DNA of 64,000 nucleotides from JASLBX01 sp035762665 (GTDB lineage Bacteria; Actinomycetota; Actinomycetes; Jiangellales; Jiangellaceae), in contig DASTNZ010000082.1 in NCBI GenBank assembly GCA_035762665.1, forward strand, positions 18,010 to 82,009, written 5' to 3'. Position numbers and translations under genes: made by a program. The notes beneath the pieces are model-generated. The model had not been told where the DNA came from and did not search any database. It was given only the letters and a program-made list of their open reading frames with translations. Of this stretch, positions 1 to 8,137 are shown piece by piece (position 1 is the stretch's first letter; every line of letters starts with the position of its first letter).

Positions 1-280
1 CGTCCGAGCCGTGCAGGGCATCGTCGACAACGTGCACGCCCGAGTCAGCACCCATCTGCAGGCCTTTACGCACCGCCTCGGCCGCCTGCTCCGGACCCAT
101 CGTCAGGACGACGACCTCGGCGTCACCGGCATCGGAGACCTTCAGCGCCTCCTCGATGGCGTATTCGTCCAGCTCCGAGAGAATCCCGTCGACTCCCACC
201 CGATCGGCGGTCTTGTCTTCGGTAAACCTCCGGTCCGCCGTCGCGTCGGGAACATGCTTCACCAAAACAACGATCTTCAT
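1..280 (-). CDS. etfB: Electron transfer flavoprotein subunit beta (5' part, cut by window edge)
   Basis: The first 93 codons are visible; the C-terminal two thirds lie outside the window. The protein begins MKIVVLVKHVPDATADRRF and continues with a DEYAIEEALK segment and a VVVLTMGP strand, the usual N-terminal Rossmann-like fold of EtfB. EtfA/EtfB shuttle electrons from acyl-CoA dehydrogenases to the membrane ETF-quinone oxidoreductase during fatty-acid and amino-acid oxidation. A GGAGGT Shine-Dalgarno lies about 10 nt before the ATG. etfA would be expected just beyond the left edge. In mycobacteria the etfB locus lies beside the methyltransferase and acyltransferase types found next here, which supports the call. 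Confidence 0.93.
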   Translation of the reverse strand, partial: MKIVVLVKHVPDATADRRFTEDKTADRVGVDGILSELDEYAIEEALKVSDAGDAEVVVLTMGPEQAAEAVRKGLQMGADSGVHVVDDALHGSD

Positions 281-525
281 GGCCGGGTGCCGACCTCCTG
301 TGCAGTTCCATGGTGGCGGGCGCGCGGACTGCTCACCCGCTCGGGCTGACGCCAGCCTGCCATCCAAGCTCCGTCCATGCCGAATCGGGTGGCCGGTCAG
401 CGGTGTCTCTGATGTTACCCATGAGTAACAAGCGGGCAAGCCGGCGCCCAGGGTGTTTCGGGTCACATGGCCATCCCCGGAATTCCGCTTCGAGTCCGAG
501 CACGGGAGCAGGCACACTGGTAGAC

Positions 526-1197
526 ATGCGAGCGCATCGCAGTCCAATCGACGAGTACGTCGTAGCGTTGCAGCAGGAACTACGCGGCCCGTGGTATGCC
601 CGCCGAAGCATCTTGCGGGAGCTGCGCGATGGCCTGATCGACGCGGCGGACGCGTACTCCACCGCCGGGGCACCACGATCCGACGCTGAACGTCAGGCGA
701 TCGACGAACTCGGCCGTCCGGCCGACGTCGCGATGGCGTTCCGGGAGGAGCTTGCGGCAAACACCGGACGGCAGACCGCGTGGCTTCTCCTCACGTTCAC
801 TGCCGCGACCTTCGCCGCCGCCAACCTGGCGTGGCGAGAGGATTCGGCGGAGTTCGCGACTACTTATGTACCGACCGCCTACGCCGTACTGGCCCAAGCC
901 ATCGACCTGCTCGGTGCCGCCACGCTGGTAGGGGCGGTGCTCGCCGTGGCCGCTTTCGGCTGGGCTGCCAAGTGGATCAGCTCGGCCACCCAGGCTACTC
1001 GAATGGTCGGCTGGCTGGTCTTGGCGACTTCTATTGCCAAGATGCTCGGCGGAACCATCCTCTGGCTGTGGGCACCGGGCACTCTGCGCATGACGACCCT
1101 GAGCATCGCGGTATCGGCCTTCATCCTGGTGACGACTGCGTGGCTGGCGGTATCGGCGGCGCGATGCGTTGCCGTTGGATCAGCGTGCCGTTCCTAG
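526..1197 (+). CDS. HAAS/permease-prefix-type membrane protein paired with PadR regulator
   Basis: A 223-aa protein. Residues about 1-80 form a helical soluble domain (ELRGPWYARRSILREL, then AIDELGRPADVAMAFREEL) typical of HAAS or permease-prefix domains. About four hydrophobic segments follow (AWLLLTFTAATFAAANLAW, LLGAATLVGAVLAVAAFGW, a MVGWLVLATSIAKMLG region, AFILVTTAWLAVSAA). Such proteins are usually encoded beside a PadR regulator; here the padR gene is convergent and the two 3' ends overlap by 18 bp. The frame is open further upstream, but the upstream residues look non-coding, so the ATG at MRAHRSPIDEYV was chosen. No enzymatic motif is visible, and the exact role is unknown. Confidence 0.72.
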   Translation: MRAHRSPIDEYVVALQQELRGPWYARRSILRELRDGLIDAADAYSTAGAPRSDAERQAIDELGRPADVAMAFREELAANTGRQTAWLLLTFTAATFAAANLAWREDSAEFATTYVPTAYAVLAQAIDLLGAATLVGAVLAVAAFGWAAKWISSATQATRMVGWLVLATSIAKMLGGTILWLWAPGTLRMTTLSIAVSAFILVTTAWLAVSAARCVAVGSACRS

Positions 1198-1503
1198 GAT
1201 CCCGCCTATGACCTTGCTGGTCTCCAACCAGGCGGCCCGGTCTGAGGCGAGCGCAGCCACTCCCGTCGCGGTGAGCTGATACGTCCTCCGCTTGCGGCCG
1301 GACACAATGCTCCATTGGCTATCGAGATAGCCCAACCGCTCCAGGCGGCGTAACGCCGGATACACCGTGCCCGTCGGCAGGTCTACCTGGCCTCCAGAGC
1401 GCTCGCGCAATGCCTCGATGATCGCGTAGCCGTGGAGCGGGCGGCCCTCGACCACGGACAGGATCAGCGAATCCAAGTGCCCACGGAGCACATCTGCCTT
1501 CAT
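1180..1503 (-). CDS. PadR family transcriptional regulator
   Basis: A 107-aa winged-helix repressor. It carries the PadR signature: LDSLILSVVEGRPLHGYAIIEAL in the first helices, a GTVYPALRRLERLGYLDS recognition helix and wing, and a short C-terminal helix of the PadR-s1 class. PadR proteins bind DNA as dimers and usually control an adjacent membrane or efflux protein. The partner here is almost certainly the convergent HAAS-type membrane protein, whose last 18 bp overlap this gene. Operators would be expected in the 100 bp upstream of its ATG, but I could not pick a convincing dyad. Confidence 0.88.
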   Translation of the reverse strand: MKADVLRGHLDSLILSVVEGRPLHGYAIIEALRERSGGQVDLPTGTVYPALRRLERLGYLDSQWSIVSGRKRRTYQLTATGVAALASDRAAWLETSKVIGGILGTAR

Positions 1504-1608
1504 GTAGACAGGCTACCTAGTGCAGTACTCCGTTCGCACTATGACGAGGACATGATGCTGATGATGGCCGACTTTGACGTGGTCTAAGCGAGTGCCAGAA
1601 TCACGCCC

Positions 1609-2313
1609 GTGACCTTGCCCATCACCGGTGAGCGGACGATACCCGGTGTGCCCGCCGAGAACTACTGGTTCCGGCGACACGAGGCTGCCTACCTGGCGGC
1701 GGCCAGGCTATGTGGGGGTGCACGCGTCCTCGATGCCGGCTGTGGCGAGGGCTACGGCGCAGCGGTCGCGCGTGGCGCCGGCGTGGCCCAGATTGTAGCC
1801 CTCGACTACGACGCAGCGACCATCGAACATGCGCACCTGGCCTACGCCCTGCCCGCCGTGCGGGCCAACCTGGTCGCGATGCCGTTCCGCCTCGCAACGT
1901 TCGACGTAGTGCTAAGCCTGCAGACCATCGAGCATCTGTGGAACCAGCCGGCGTTCCTCAGCGAGTGCGCGCGGGTGCTGCGGCCCGGTGGTTGGCTGGT
2001 GCTGACCACGCCGAACAGGCTGACCTTCCCGCCCGGGGATCTGTTCCACGCTCGCGAGCTGGACGCCGACGGGCTGCTGGCACTCGTGGCAGAGGCCGGG
2101 CTGACGACTGAGACTGTTCTCGGCGTCCACCACGGGCTGCTGTTCGACGACTATCGCGGCGACGTGGTCGCGGATCAGCTCGCTACCGAGCCCGAGGCGT
2201 GGCCGTCCGAGCTGACCGCTCTCGTTACGCGGGTGACAGCACAGGACTTCACCCTCTCTTCCAACGGCCTGGCCGAGTGCCTTGACCTTTATCTGGTTGC
2301 AGGTCACCCGTGA
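1609..2313 (+). CDS. Class I SAM-dependent methyltransferase (Rv3030-like)
   Basis: A 234-aa protein with a Rossmann methyltransferase fold. Motif I is VLDAGCGEGYGAAVA (residues about 40-54), followed by the acidic VALDYD strand and a post-motif LSLQTIEHLWNQPAFLSECARVLRPGG core. The N-terminus TGERTIPGVPAENYWFRRHE resembles the mycobacterial Rv3030 family, whose neighbours make methylglucose lipopolysaccharide. The branching enzyme and GT4 glucosyltransferase that usually follow are absent here. Start is GTG with no clear Shine-Dalgarno. The substrate is unknown; a sugar hydroxyl is plausible from family resemblance only. Confidence 0.78.
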   Translation: MTLPITGERTIPGVPAENYWFRRHEAAYLAAARLCGGARVLDAGCGEGYGAAVARGAGVAQIVALDYDAATIEHAHLAYALPAVRANLVAMPFRLATFDVVLSLQTIEHLWNQPAFLSECARVLRPGGWLVLTTPNRLTFPPGDLFHARELDADGLLALVAEAGLTTETVLGVHHGLLFDDYRGDVVADQLATEPEAWPSELTALVTRVTAQDFTLSSNGLAECLDLYLVAGHP

Positions 2314-2426
2314 CGGTCGATGCCCGCCAGCCGCGGCGGCGGCCCAAGCCGGCCCGCCTGGGCAACGTGTTCACCGGAGAACCGGCAGCAGATGATCAGG
2401 CCGACTTGGCTCGCAACCTCACCTGA
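2310..2426 (+). CDS. Possible 38-aa ORF coupled to the methyltransferase (doubtful)
   Basis: A GTG overlaps the methyltransferase stop (GTGA) and opens 38 codons, beginning MTVDARQPRRRPKPARLGN and ending in the convergent acyltransferase 3' end. Translational coupling of this type is common across this window. The composition (Arg/Pro-rich) and the absence of any recognisable domain leave open that it is chance or the remnant of a lost downstream gene. I do not recognise it. Confidence 0.2.
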   Translation: MTVDARQPRRRPKPARLGNVFTGEPAADDQADLARNLT

Positions 2427-3061
2427 GCCGGCCTCTTGCGGCGCTTGAGCACCTTCGCGGGCACGCCACCGGCAACGCTGAAGTCCGGAAGCTCACCCCG
2501 GACGACCGCGTGTGCGGCTAGTACACATCCCTGGCCGACGACCGTCCCGCGAAGGACGGAGACCTTTATGCCGATCCAGCAGTCCGGCCCGATCCGCACC
2601 GGTGACTTGGCAATGCCCTGGTCCTTGATCGGTATGTCGAGATCGTCGAAGCGGTGGTCGAAGTCGGCGACGTACACCCAGTCCGCGATCAACGTCTTCG
2701 CGCCGATCTCGACGTCGAGGTAGCAGTTGACCGTGTTGTGACGGCCGAAGACCACCTTGTCGCCGATCCGGAGCGTGCCCTCGTGCGCCCGCAGCGCCGT
2801 CCCGTCTCCGATATGCACCCATTTACCCAGCACGACGCGTCCGTAGCCCGGACGTCCCTCGACCTCCACTCGCCGGCCGAGGAACACCATGCCTTCGGTG
2901 ACCACCTCGGGGTGCCGTAGCCGGAGCAGGAACAACCGCCAGTACCGGACCAGGTAGAACGGCGTCCACGCGCGGTGCTGGACGACCCAGCGCAGGTTCT
3001 CCAGCGTCAGGTACCGAACCTGCCTCGGATCGCGATGTCGCCGAACCGGCACGCCGCCCAC
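2396..3061 (-). CDS. Left-handed beta-helix acyltransferase (hexapeptide repeat, Rv3034c-like)
   Basis: A 221-aa protein. After an Arg/aromatic-rich N-terminal 55 residues come hexapeptide turns (VVLGKWVHIGDGTALRAHEG, LRIGDKVVFGRHN, VEIGAKTLIADWV) and the C-terminal PVRIGPDCWIG, VVGQGCVLAAHAVV and GVPAKVLKRRK elements of CoA-dependent O-acetyltransferases. DFDHRF contains the likely catalytic His. It resembles the mycobacterial Rv3034c acyltransferase, consistent with the Rv3030-like gene nearby. The GTG start sits 1 nt after the stop of the upstream methyltransferase, so the two are co-transcribed. The acceptor is probably a sugar or polyketide hydroxyl; not determinable here. Confidence 0.85.
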   Translation of the reverse strand: MGGVPVRRHRDPRQVRYLTLENLRWVVQHRAWTPFYLVRYWRLFLLRLRHPEVVTEGMVFLGRRVEVEGRPGYGRVVLGKWVHIGDGTALRAHEGTLRIGDKVVFGRHNTVNCYLDVEIGAKTLIADWVYVADFDHRFDDLDIPIKDQGIAKSPVRIGPDCWIGIKVSVLRGTVVGQGCVLAAHAVVRGELPDFSVAGGVPAKVLKRRKRPAQVRLRAKSA

Positions 3062-3062
3062 C

Positions 3063-3992
3063 CTACGGGCGCCGGCCAGTGACCGAAACGTTGTAGTACA
3101 GCTCGTCCGGGACGACCCGGGCCAGCATGCGGTCGAGGGCGGACAGGCGCTGCCAGGTCCGGTAGGCGAACATCGCCCATCCCCACCCGAGCCGGTCGGG
3201 GTTGACCGCGGCCTCGAACGTCCGCACCGGCCAGCCGAACCAGGCAGCCGTCAGCTCCTCCGTCGTGGTTCTCACTCCGATCGCACCGGCTCGCTCGACG
3301 GTGTGGGCGAGCTCGTCTGGGTCGAAGGTATGCAGGTCCACGACTGACTCGAGGGCGGCCGCCCGCGACGACTCGTCCAGTTCCTGCTGGGGTCGGGCCC
3401 AGCGGTCCTTGATGAATGGCAGGTGCGTGACGCGTGTCGTCGCCCACCAGGTCAGGCGGGACAGCCGGCGTGCGATGAAGTCGCCGTAGCGGGTGGGCTC
3501 GCCGCAGACGACCACCCGCCCACCCGGCTTGATCACTCGCAGCATCTCGCGGAACGCCTGCTCGACGTCCGGCAGGTGGTGGATCACGGCGTGGCCGACG
3601 ACGATGTCGAACGTCTCGTCATCGTAGGGCAGTTGCTCGGCGTCGGCCGTCCTACCCGCGATCATGAAGCCGATCTTCGCGGCATTGCGCTTTGCCGCCT
3701 CGACCATGCCCGGCGAGATGTCGGTGACGTGCACCTCGTCCAGCACGCCTGCCTGGCGGAGGTTGAGCGAAAAGAAGCCGGTGCCCGCGCCAATCTCCAG
3801 CGCCTTGGCGTACGGCCAGCCCTCCGTGCCGGCGATCGCGACGAACCGGTCGCGGGCGTAGTCGATGCAGCGCTGGTCGAACGAGATCGACCACTTATCG
3901 TCGTAGGTCTTCGCTTCCCAGTCGTGGTAGACCACCTGGGCAAGCTTGGTGTCGTGCCAGGCGCGCTCGACGTCCTCTGGATCAGCGGCCAC
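3063..3992 (-). CDS. Class I SAM-dependent methyltransferase (type 11)
   Basis: A 309-aa protein. A conserved N-terminus (WHDTKLAQVVYHDWEAKTYDDKW) precedes motif I ALEIGAGTGFFSLNL, the acidic VTDIS strand, and VVGHAVIHHLPDVEQAFREM with IKPGGRVVVCGEP, the hallmarks of a UbiE/type 11 methyltransferase. About 100 C-terminal residues carry an extra helical region. The GTG start overlaps the end of the enoyl-CoA hydratase gene by 11 nt, and the acyltransferase starts 1 nt downstream, so the three form a tight operon. The frame is open 52 codons further upstream inside the hydratase gene, but that part is not protein-like. The substrate is unknown. Confidence 0.83.
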   Translation of the reverse strand: MAADPEDVERAWHDTKLAQVVYHDWEAKTYDDKWSISFDQRCIDYARDRFVAIAGTEGWPYAKALEIGAGTGFFSLNLRQAGVLDEVHVTDISPGMVEAAKRNAAKIGFMIAGRTADAEQLPYDDETFDIVVGHAVIHHLPDVEQAFREMLRVIKPGGRVVVCGEPTRYGDFIARRLSRLTWWATTRVTHLPFIKDRWARPQQELDESSRAAALESVVDLHTFDPDELAHTVERAGAIGVRTTTEELTAAWFGWPVRTFEAAVNPDRLGWGWAMFAYRTWQRLSALDRMLARVVPDELYYNVSVTGRRP

Positions 3993-4758
3993 GGAATTGC
4001 GCCTTTCCACGGCCGTTCTCCACAAACGACTCCATGCCGACCGTGCGGTCCTCGGTGGCGAACAGCGCGGCGAACTGCTGCCGCTCGATCTCCAGGCCGG
4101 TGTCGAGGTCGGTCTCGAGACCGCGATCGATGGCCTCCTTGGCCGCACGAAGTGCGTATGCGGGCCCGTTGGCGAATTGGGCTGCCCATTCCACGGCCGC
4201 GGTGTACACGTCGCCGGGCGCGACGACCTGGTCGATGAGGCCGATTTTCAGCGCCTCCTGTGCGCCGACGAAGCGGCCCGTGAAGATGATGTCCTTAGCC
4301 CTCGCCGGGCCGACGAGGCGGGTGAGCCGCTGGGTGCCACCGGCCCCCGGGATGACGCCGAGCAGGATCTCCGGTTGGCCGATCTTGGCGTTGTCACCGG
4401 CGATTCTTCGGTCGCAGGCCAGGGCCAACTCGCAGCCGCCGCCGAGCGCGTAACCGGTGATCGCGGCGACGGTCGGCTTCGGGATCCGCGCTACGGCGGT
4501 GAACGCCGCCTGCAGTGCGGTCGAGCGGTCGAGCATGTCGGTGTACGACCAGGTCGCCATTTCCTTGATATCGGCGCCGGCTGCGAAGACATTCTCGCCG
4601 CCGTAGACGATGATCGCGCGGACGTCCTTGCGGTGGGTGGCCTCCTGGGCGGCCTCGAACAGGCCGTCCTGCACCTCGGCGTTGAGGGCGTTCATCGGCG
4701 GGCGGTCCAGCCGAATCGTCCCGATCGCGTTCTCGACCTCGAGCTTCACGAAACTCAT
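3982..4758 (-). CDS. Enoyl-CoA hydratase/isomerase family protein
   Basis: A 258-aa crotonase. It shows the two oxyanion-hole and catalytic regions, AAGADIKEM and GYALGGGCELALACD, with the first Glu in GGCELA and the second in IGQPEILLGVIPGAGGTQRL. Both Glu residues expected of a true hydratase are present. It would hydrate 2-enoyl-CoA to 3-hydroxyacyl-CoA in beta-oxidation. It is the first gene of an operon with a methyltransferase and an acyltransferase, an unusual pairing. The frame extends 87 codons upstream of the chosen ATG (MSFVKLEVEN), but homologues start here and the upstream part is not conserved-looking. Confidence 0.9.
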   Translation of the reverse strand: MSFVKLEVENAIGTIRLDRPPMNALNAEVQDGLFEAAQEATHRKDVRAIIVYGGENVFAAGADIKEMATWSYTDMLDRSTALQAAFTAVARIPKPTVAAITGYALGGGCELALACDRRIAGDNAKIGQPEILLGVIPGAGGTQRLTRLVGPARAKDIIFTGRFVGAQEALKIGLIDQVVAPGDVYTAAVEWAAQFANGPAYALRAAKEAIDRGLETDLDTGLEIERQQFAALFATEDRTVGMESFVENGRGKAQFRGR

Positions 4759-5194
4759 GCCGCGGAGCCTAACCGGCCGCTGTGGCTGACCGGCAATCGC
4801 CGTCCTCGACTCAAAATCAATGTGAAGGTCGAGCAGGAAACCCGGCTCGTCCGTCACTTTGATCAGCGAACGCCCCTCTGGCCACTTGCCTTCGACGTCC
4901 TTTGCAATGCACACGTATAGGAAGCAGGTGATCAACCGCGGGGAGTTCGTCGACATCAACGGCCAGCCTGGCGTGCTCACGACCGGGCCGTCCGGGGCTC
5001 TGCGCTGGGCTCCCGCCACTACGGCTCGCGACCATCAAAGACAGCTGATCGTTTATGCAATAGCTGATCAGCCGCTTCATTGGCAAAATGGCGGAATTGC
5101 GGTCTATGTCAGAACCGGCACCCTCAGACACATGTCGCATCCGCCCGCGGCCGGCCGGAGCGGCGACGCACGATTGGCAAGTAAGTTGGTGGTT
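4759..5194. other. 436-bp divergent intergenic region
   Basis: This region lies between the hydratase operon (leftward) and the aldo/keto reductase-glgX genes (rightward), so it should hold both promoters. The stretch 5025-5115 is noticeably richer in A/T than the surroundings. It contains a direct repeat AGCTGATC at 5043-5050 and 5062-5069, 19 bp apart; the second copy is part of the palindrome GCTGATCAGC. Both flanking reading frames stay open into the gap, but the extra codons look non-coding. No RNA gene was recognised. Confidence 0.5.
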
Positions 5195-6067
5195 ATGGAG
5201 CGACGCAGACTCGGCCGGATCGGCCACGACAGTTCCGTCCTGATCTACGGCGGTGCGGCCCTCTCCGACGTGACCCAGGAGGTGGCCACCGCCTCCATCG
5301 ACGAGGCGCTCGCCGCCGGTATCAACCACTTCGACACCGCGGCGGGCTACGGCGACTCCGAGCTGCGGTTCGGCGCGGTCATGCACCGCCTCCGAGATCA
5401 GATCTTCCTGGCCACCAAGACCGGTGAGCGTGATCGCGAAGCCGCCTGGCGGCAGATCAACACGTCGCTGGAGCGGCTCCAGACCGACCACGTCGACCTG
5501 CTCCAGCTGCACGCTATCGGCGATCTCACCGAACTCGACGCCGCCACCGGCGCCGACGGCGCGCTTCACGCCGCGATCCGCGCACAGGAAGAGGGGCTCG
5601 TCGCCGCTATCGGCATTACCGGCCACGGGCTCGAGGCTCCGGCCACCCACCTGGAGGCACTCAAGCGCTACCCGTTCGCGACGGTCCTGACCCCCCTCAA
5701 CCCGGTGCTCGCCCGTGACCAGGGATACCTCAACTCGTACGAGGCGCTCGTCGATGAGATCGAGTACCAGGACGCCGGCCTGATGATCATCAAGACAGTG
5801 GCCAAACAGAACTGGCCCGACCCGGACGTCAAGACCTACACCACTTGGTACGAGCCGTTCGACCAGCAACACCAGATCACTGCCGCCGTCGCCTGGGTGC
5901 TCGCTCACCCGGAGGTCACCGGTCTGGCCACCCCGAGCGACGTGCGGCTGCTTTCGCTCGTCATCCAGGCCGAACAGGAGCGCCACACGCTGGATTCCGA
6001 GGCCGCCGAAGGGGTGCTCAGCGCCGAACCGGTGTACTCGTCGCCATTCATCAACATGCCGTTCTGA
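5195..6067 (+). CDS. Aldo/keto reductase family protein
   Basis: A 290-aa TIM-barrel oxidoreductase. The AKR catalytic elements are present: Asp and Tyr in HFDTAAGYGDSE, Lys in FLATKTGE, and His in LLQLHAIGDL. The C-terminal half includes TVLTPLNPVLAR and GLMIIKTVAKQNW, as in the bacterial AKR group often annotated as predicted oxidoreductase. It should reduce a carbonyl with NAD(P)H; the substrate is unknown. Its TGA is immediately followed by the glgX ATG with no spacer, so the two are probably translationally coupled, which hints at a sugar-related carbonyl. The ATG at MERRRLGRIG was preferred to upstream starts because family similarity begins there. Confidence 0.85.
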   Translation: MERRRLGRIGHDSSVLIYGGAALSDVTQEVATASIDEALAAGINHFDTAAGYGDSELRFGAVMHRLRDQIFLATKTGERDREAAWRQINTSLERLQTDHVDLLQLHAIGDLTELDAATGADGALHAAIRAQEEGLVAAIGITGHGLEAPATHLEALKRYPFATVLTPLNPVLARDQGYLNSYEALVDEIEYQDAGLMIIKTVAKQNWPDPDVKTYTTWYEPFDQQHQITAAVAWVLAHPEVTGLATPSDVRLLSLVIQAEQERHTLDSEAAEGVLSAEPVYSSPFINMPF

Positions 6068-8083
6068 ATGTCCAGAACGACGACAGCGTGGCCGGGTCAC
6101 TGGTCGCCACTGGGCAGCGCATACGACGGCGAGGGCACCAACTTCGCGCTGTGGGCCCCGCACGCTGAGTGGGTCGAGGTGTGCCTGCTGGACGAGGGCG
6201 GCGCCGAAACCAAGATCCCCCTCACCGAGCGGACCTTCGACGTCTGGCACAGCCGCGTGCCAGACGTCCGTCCGGGCCAGCGGTACGGGTACCGCGTCCA
6301 CGGACCCTACGATCCGCGGCACGGGCTACGGTTCGACGCGTCCAAGCTCCTGGTCGACCCATACGTCCGAGCCGTCACCGGTCACTCGACCGGCGTCGTC
6401 GTGGGCGACGACGGCTTCGACTGGCGCGGCGACGATCATCCCCGCATTCCGTGGAGCGACACGGTCGTCTACGAACTGCACGTCCGCGGGTTCACCAGGC
6501 GCCACCCGGACGTTCCTGCTCACCTCAGGGGGACGTATGCCGGGCTCGGCCACCCCGCCGCCATCCAGCACCTGCTCGACCTGGGTGTCACCACCATCGA
6601 ACTGCTGCCGGTGCATCACTTCGTTACCGAGCCACCTGTACTTGCCCGCGGCCAGGAGAACTACTGGGGTTACAACACGCTGGCGTTCTTCGCCCCGCAT
6701 GGTCCGTACGCGGCCACCGGGACGCTCGGCCAACAGGTCACCGAGTTCAAGTCGATGGTCCGCGCGCTGCACGAGGCGGGGCTCGAGGTGGTCCTGGACG
6801 TGGTCTACAACCACACCGCCGACTGGGACGCGGACGGGCCGACCCTTTTGTTCCGCGGCATCGACAACGCGGCCTATTACCGGCTGGACGAGAACGGCGA
6901 CTATCTCGATTACACCGGCTGCGGCAACACGGTCAACGTCATGCATCCGCACGTGCTCAAAATGGTGATGGACTCGCTGCGGTACTGGGTGCGCGAGATG
7001 CATGTCGACGGATTCCGGTTTGACCTCGCATCCGCCCTCGCCCGATCGATGCACGACGTGGACATGCTGAGCGCGTTCATGACCGTCATCGATCAGGATC
7101 CGATCTTGCGAGAGGCCAAACTTATCGCCGAGCCGTGGGACGTCGGCCCCGGCGGCTACCAGGTCGGGGAGTTCCCGCACCTTTGGACGGAGTGGAACGA
7201 CCGCTACCGCAACACCGTCCGGGACCACTGGCGCGGGCACGCAACGGGTGTCCGCGACCTGGCCTACCGGCTGTCCGGCTCGTCCGACCTCTACGCGGAC
7301 GACGGACGCCACCCGTCCGCGTCGATCAACTTCGTCACCGCCCATGACGGGTTCACGCTCCGTGACCTGGTCTCGTACAACCACAAGCACAACGAGCGAA
7401 GTGACGGGGGGACGGACGACAACCGCTCCTGGAACTGCGGTGTTGAAGGTGACACAGACGACCCCGCCGTCCTCGGCCGCCGGCGACAGCAGATGCGCAA
7501 CTTCCTCACTACCCTGCTGCTGTCCACCGGCGTCCCGATGATGGTCGCCGGCGACGAGATGGGCCGGACGCAAGGCGGCAACAACAACGCCTACTCCATC
7601 GACGACGAACTAACCTGGGTCGACTGGTCACTCCGCGACGAGTATGGCGACCTGCTCGCGTTCACGAGGCGGCTGCTCGCGCTGCGCCGCGGCCACCCCG
7701 TGTTCCGCCAACAGCACTTCTTCGAGGGACGCCCTGTCGTACCCGCCGGACGCAAGGATCTCGCCTGGTTCGACATCGACGGCCAGGAGATGACCCACGA
7801 GCGGTGGTACGACGAGTCGCTGAGGGCGCTCGGCATGTTCCTCGCTGGGGACGGCATCCGGGCTCGAGGGCCGCGTGGTGAGCGGATCACCGATGACTCG
7901 TTCCTGCTCTGGCTGTACGCCGCCCCCCACCCGATCGAGGTCAAGCTGCCCGGCGGCATCTGGGCCGAGCGCTACGAGCGTGTGCTGATCACAACCGACC
8001 CGGAGGCGCCGCCGGCCGATTACGCGGCCAGCGACACCATCACCTTGCCGGGCCGCAGCTGCGTTCTGCTCCGCGCCCACTAA
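6068..8083 (+). CDS. glgX: Glycogen debranching enzyme GlgX (isoamylase-type, GH13)
   Basis: A 671-aa cytoplasmic enzyme that hydrolyses alpha-1,6 branch points of glycogen trimmed by phosphorylase. An N-terminal CBM48 (GTNFALWAPHAEWVEVCL) is followed by the GH13 barrel: YELHVRGFT, VVYNHTADW, the nucleophile Asp about 319 in DGFRFDLAS, the acid/base Glu about 355 in IAEPWDVG, and TAHDGFTLRDLVSYN with the transition-state stabilising Asp. The QGGNNNAYSIDDELTWVDW stretch is characteristic of GlgX. Length matches the family. Its ATG abuts the aldo/keto reductase stop. It converges on glgP with a 54-bp gap occupied by a long inverted repeat. Confidence 0.96.
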   Translation: MSRTTTAWPGHWSPLGSAYDGEGTNFALWAPHAEWVEVCLLDEGGAETKIPLTERTFDVWHSRVPDVRPGQRYGYRVHGPYDPRHGLRFDASKLLVDPYVRAVTGHSTGVVVGDDGFDWRGDDHPRIPWSDTVVYELHVRGFTRRHPDVPAHLRGTYAGLGHPAAIQHLLDLGVTTIELLPVHHFVTEPPVLARGQENYWGYNTLAFFAPHGPYAATGTLGQQVTEFKSMVRALHEAGLEVVLDVVYNHTADWDADGPTLLFRGIDNAAYYRLDENGDYLDYTGCGNTVNVMHPHVLKMVMDSLRYWVREMHVDGFRFDLASALARSMHDVDMLSAFMTVIDQDPILREAKLIAEPWDVGPGGYQVGEFPHLWTEWNDRYRNTVRDHWRGHATGVRDLAYRLSGSSDLYADDGRHPSASINFVTAHDGFTLRDLVSYNHKHNERSDGGTDDNRSWNCGVEGDTDDPAVLGRRRQQMRNFLTTLLLSTGVPMMVAGDEMGRTQGGNNNAYSIDDELTWVDWSLRDEYGDLLAFTRRLLALRRGHPVFRQQHFFEGRPVVPAGRKDLAWFDIDGQEMTHERWYDESLRALGMFLAGDGIRARGPRGERITDDSFLLWLYAAPHPIEVKLPGGIWAERYERVLITTDPEAPPADYAASDTITLPGRSCVLLRAH

Positions 8084-8087
8084 CCCC

Positions 8088-8135
8088 GATCTTGAGACAA
8101 TCCACAGCGTCCGACATTGTGGATTGTCTAAGATC
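8088..8135. terminator. Inverted repeat between convergent glgX and glgP (copy 1 of repeated element)
   Basis: The arms GATCTTGAGACAATCCACA (8088-8106) and TGTGGATTGTCTAAGATC (8118-8135) pair with a single bulged G around an 11-nt loop. It sits directly after the glgX stop and before the glgP stop, so it can act as a bidirectional terminator. A closely related element with the same 15-nt core and the same 11-nt loop length lies at 32100-32140, also between convergent genes. Confidence 0.75.
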
Positions 8136-8137
8136 GA

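Noticed and set aside
310..525. N-terminal extension of the HAAS-type membrane protein
   Set aside because: The 72 extra residues are low-complexity and lie next to the etfB promoter; the domain begins at MRAHRSPIDEYV.
4817..6322. A 501-codon open frame on the minus strand opposite the aldo/keto reductase
   Set aside because: The reductase on the other strand has the complete catalytic tetrad; the antisense product has no recognisable motif.
6326..7573. A 415-codon open frame antisense to glgX
   Set aside because: The Val/Gly/Arg-rich composition and the position entirely inside glgX indicate a shadow frame.
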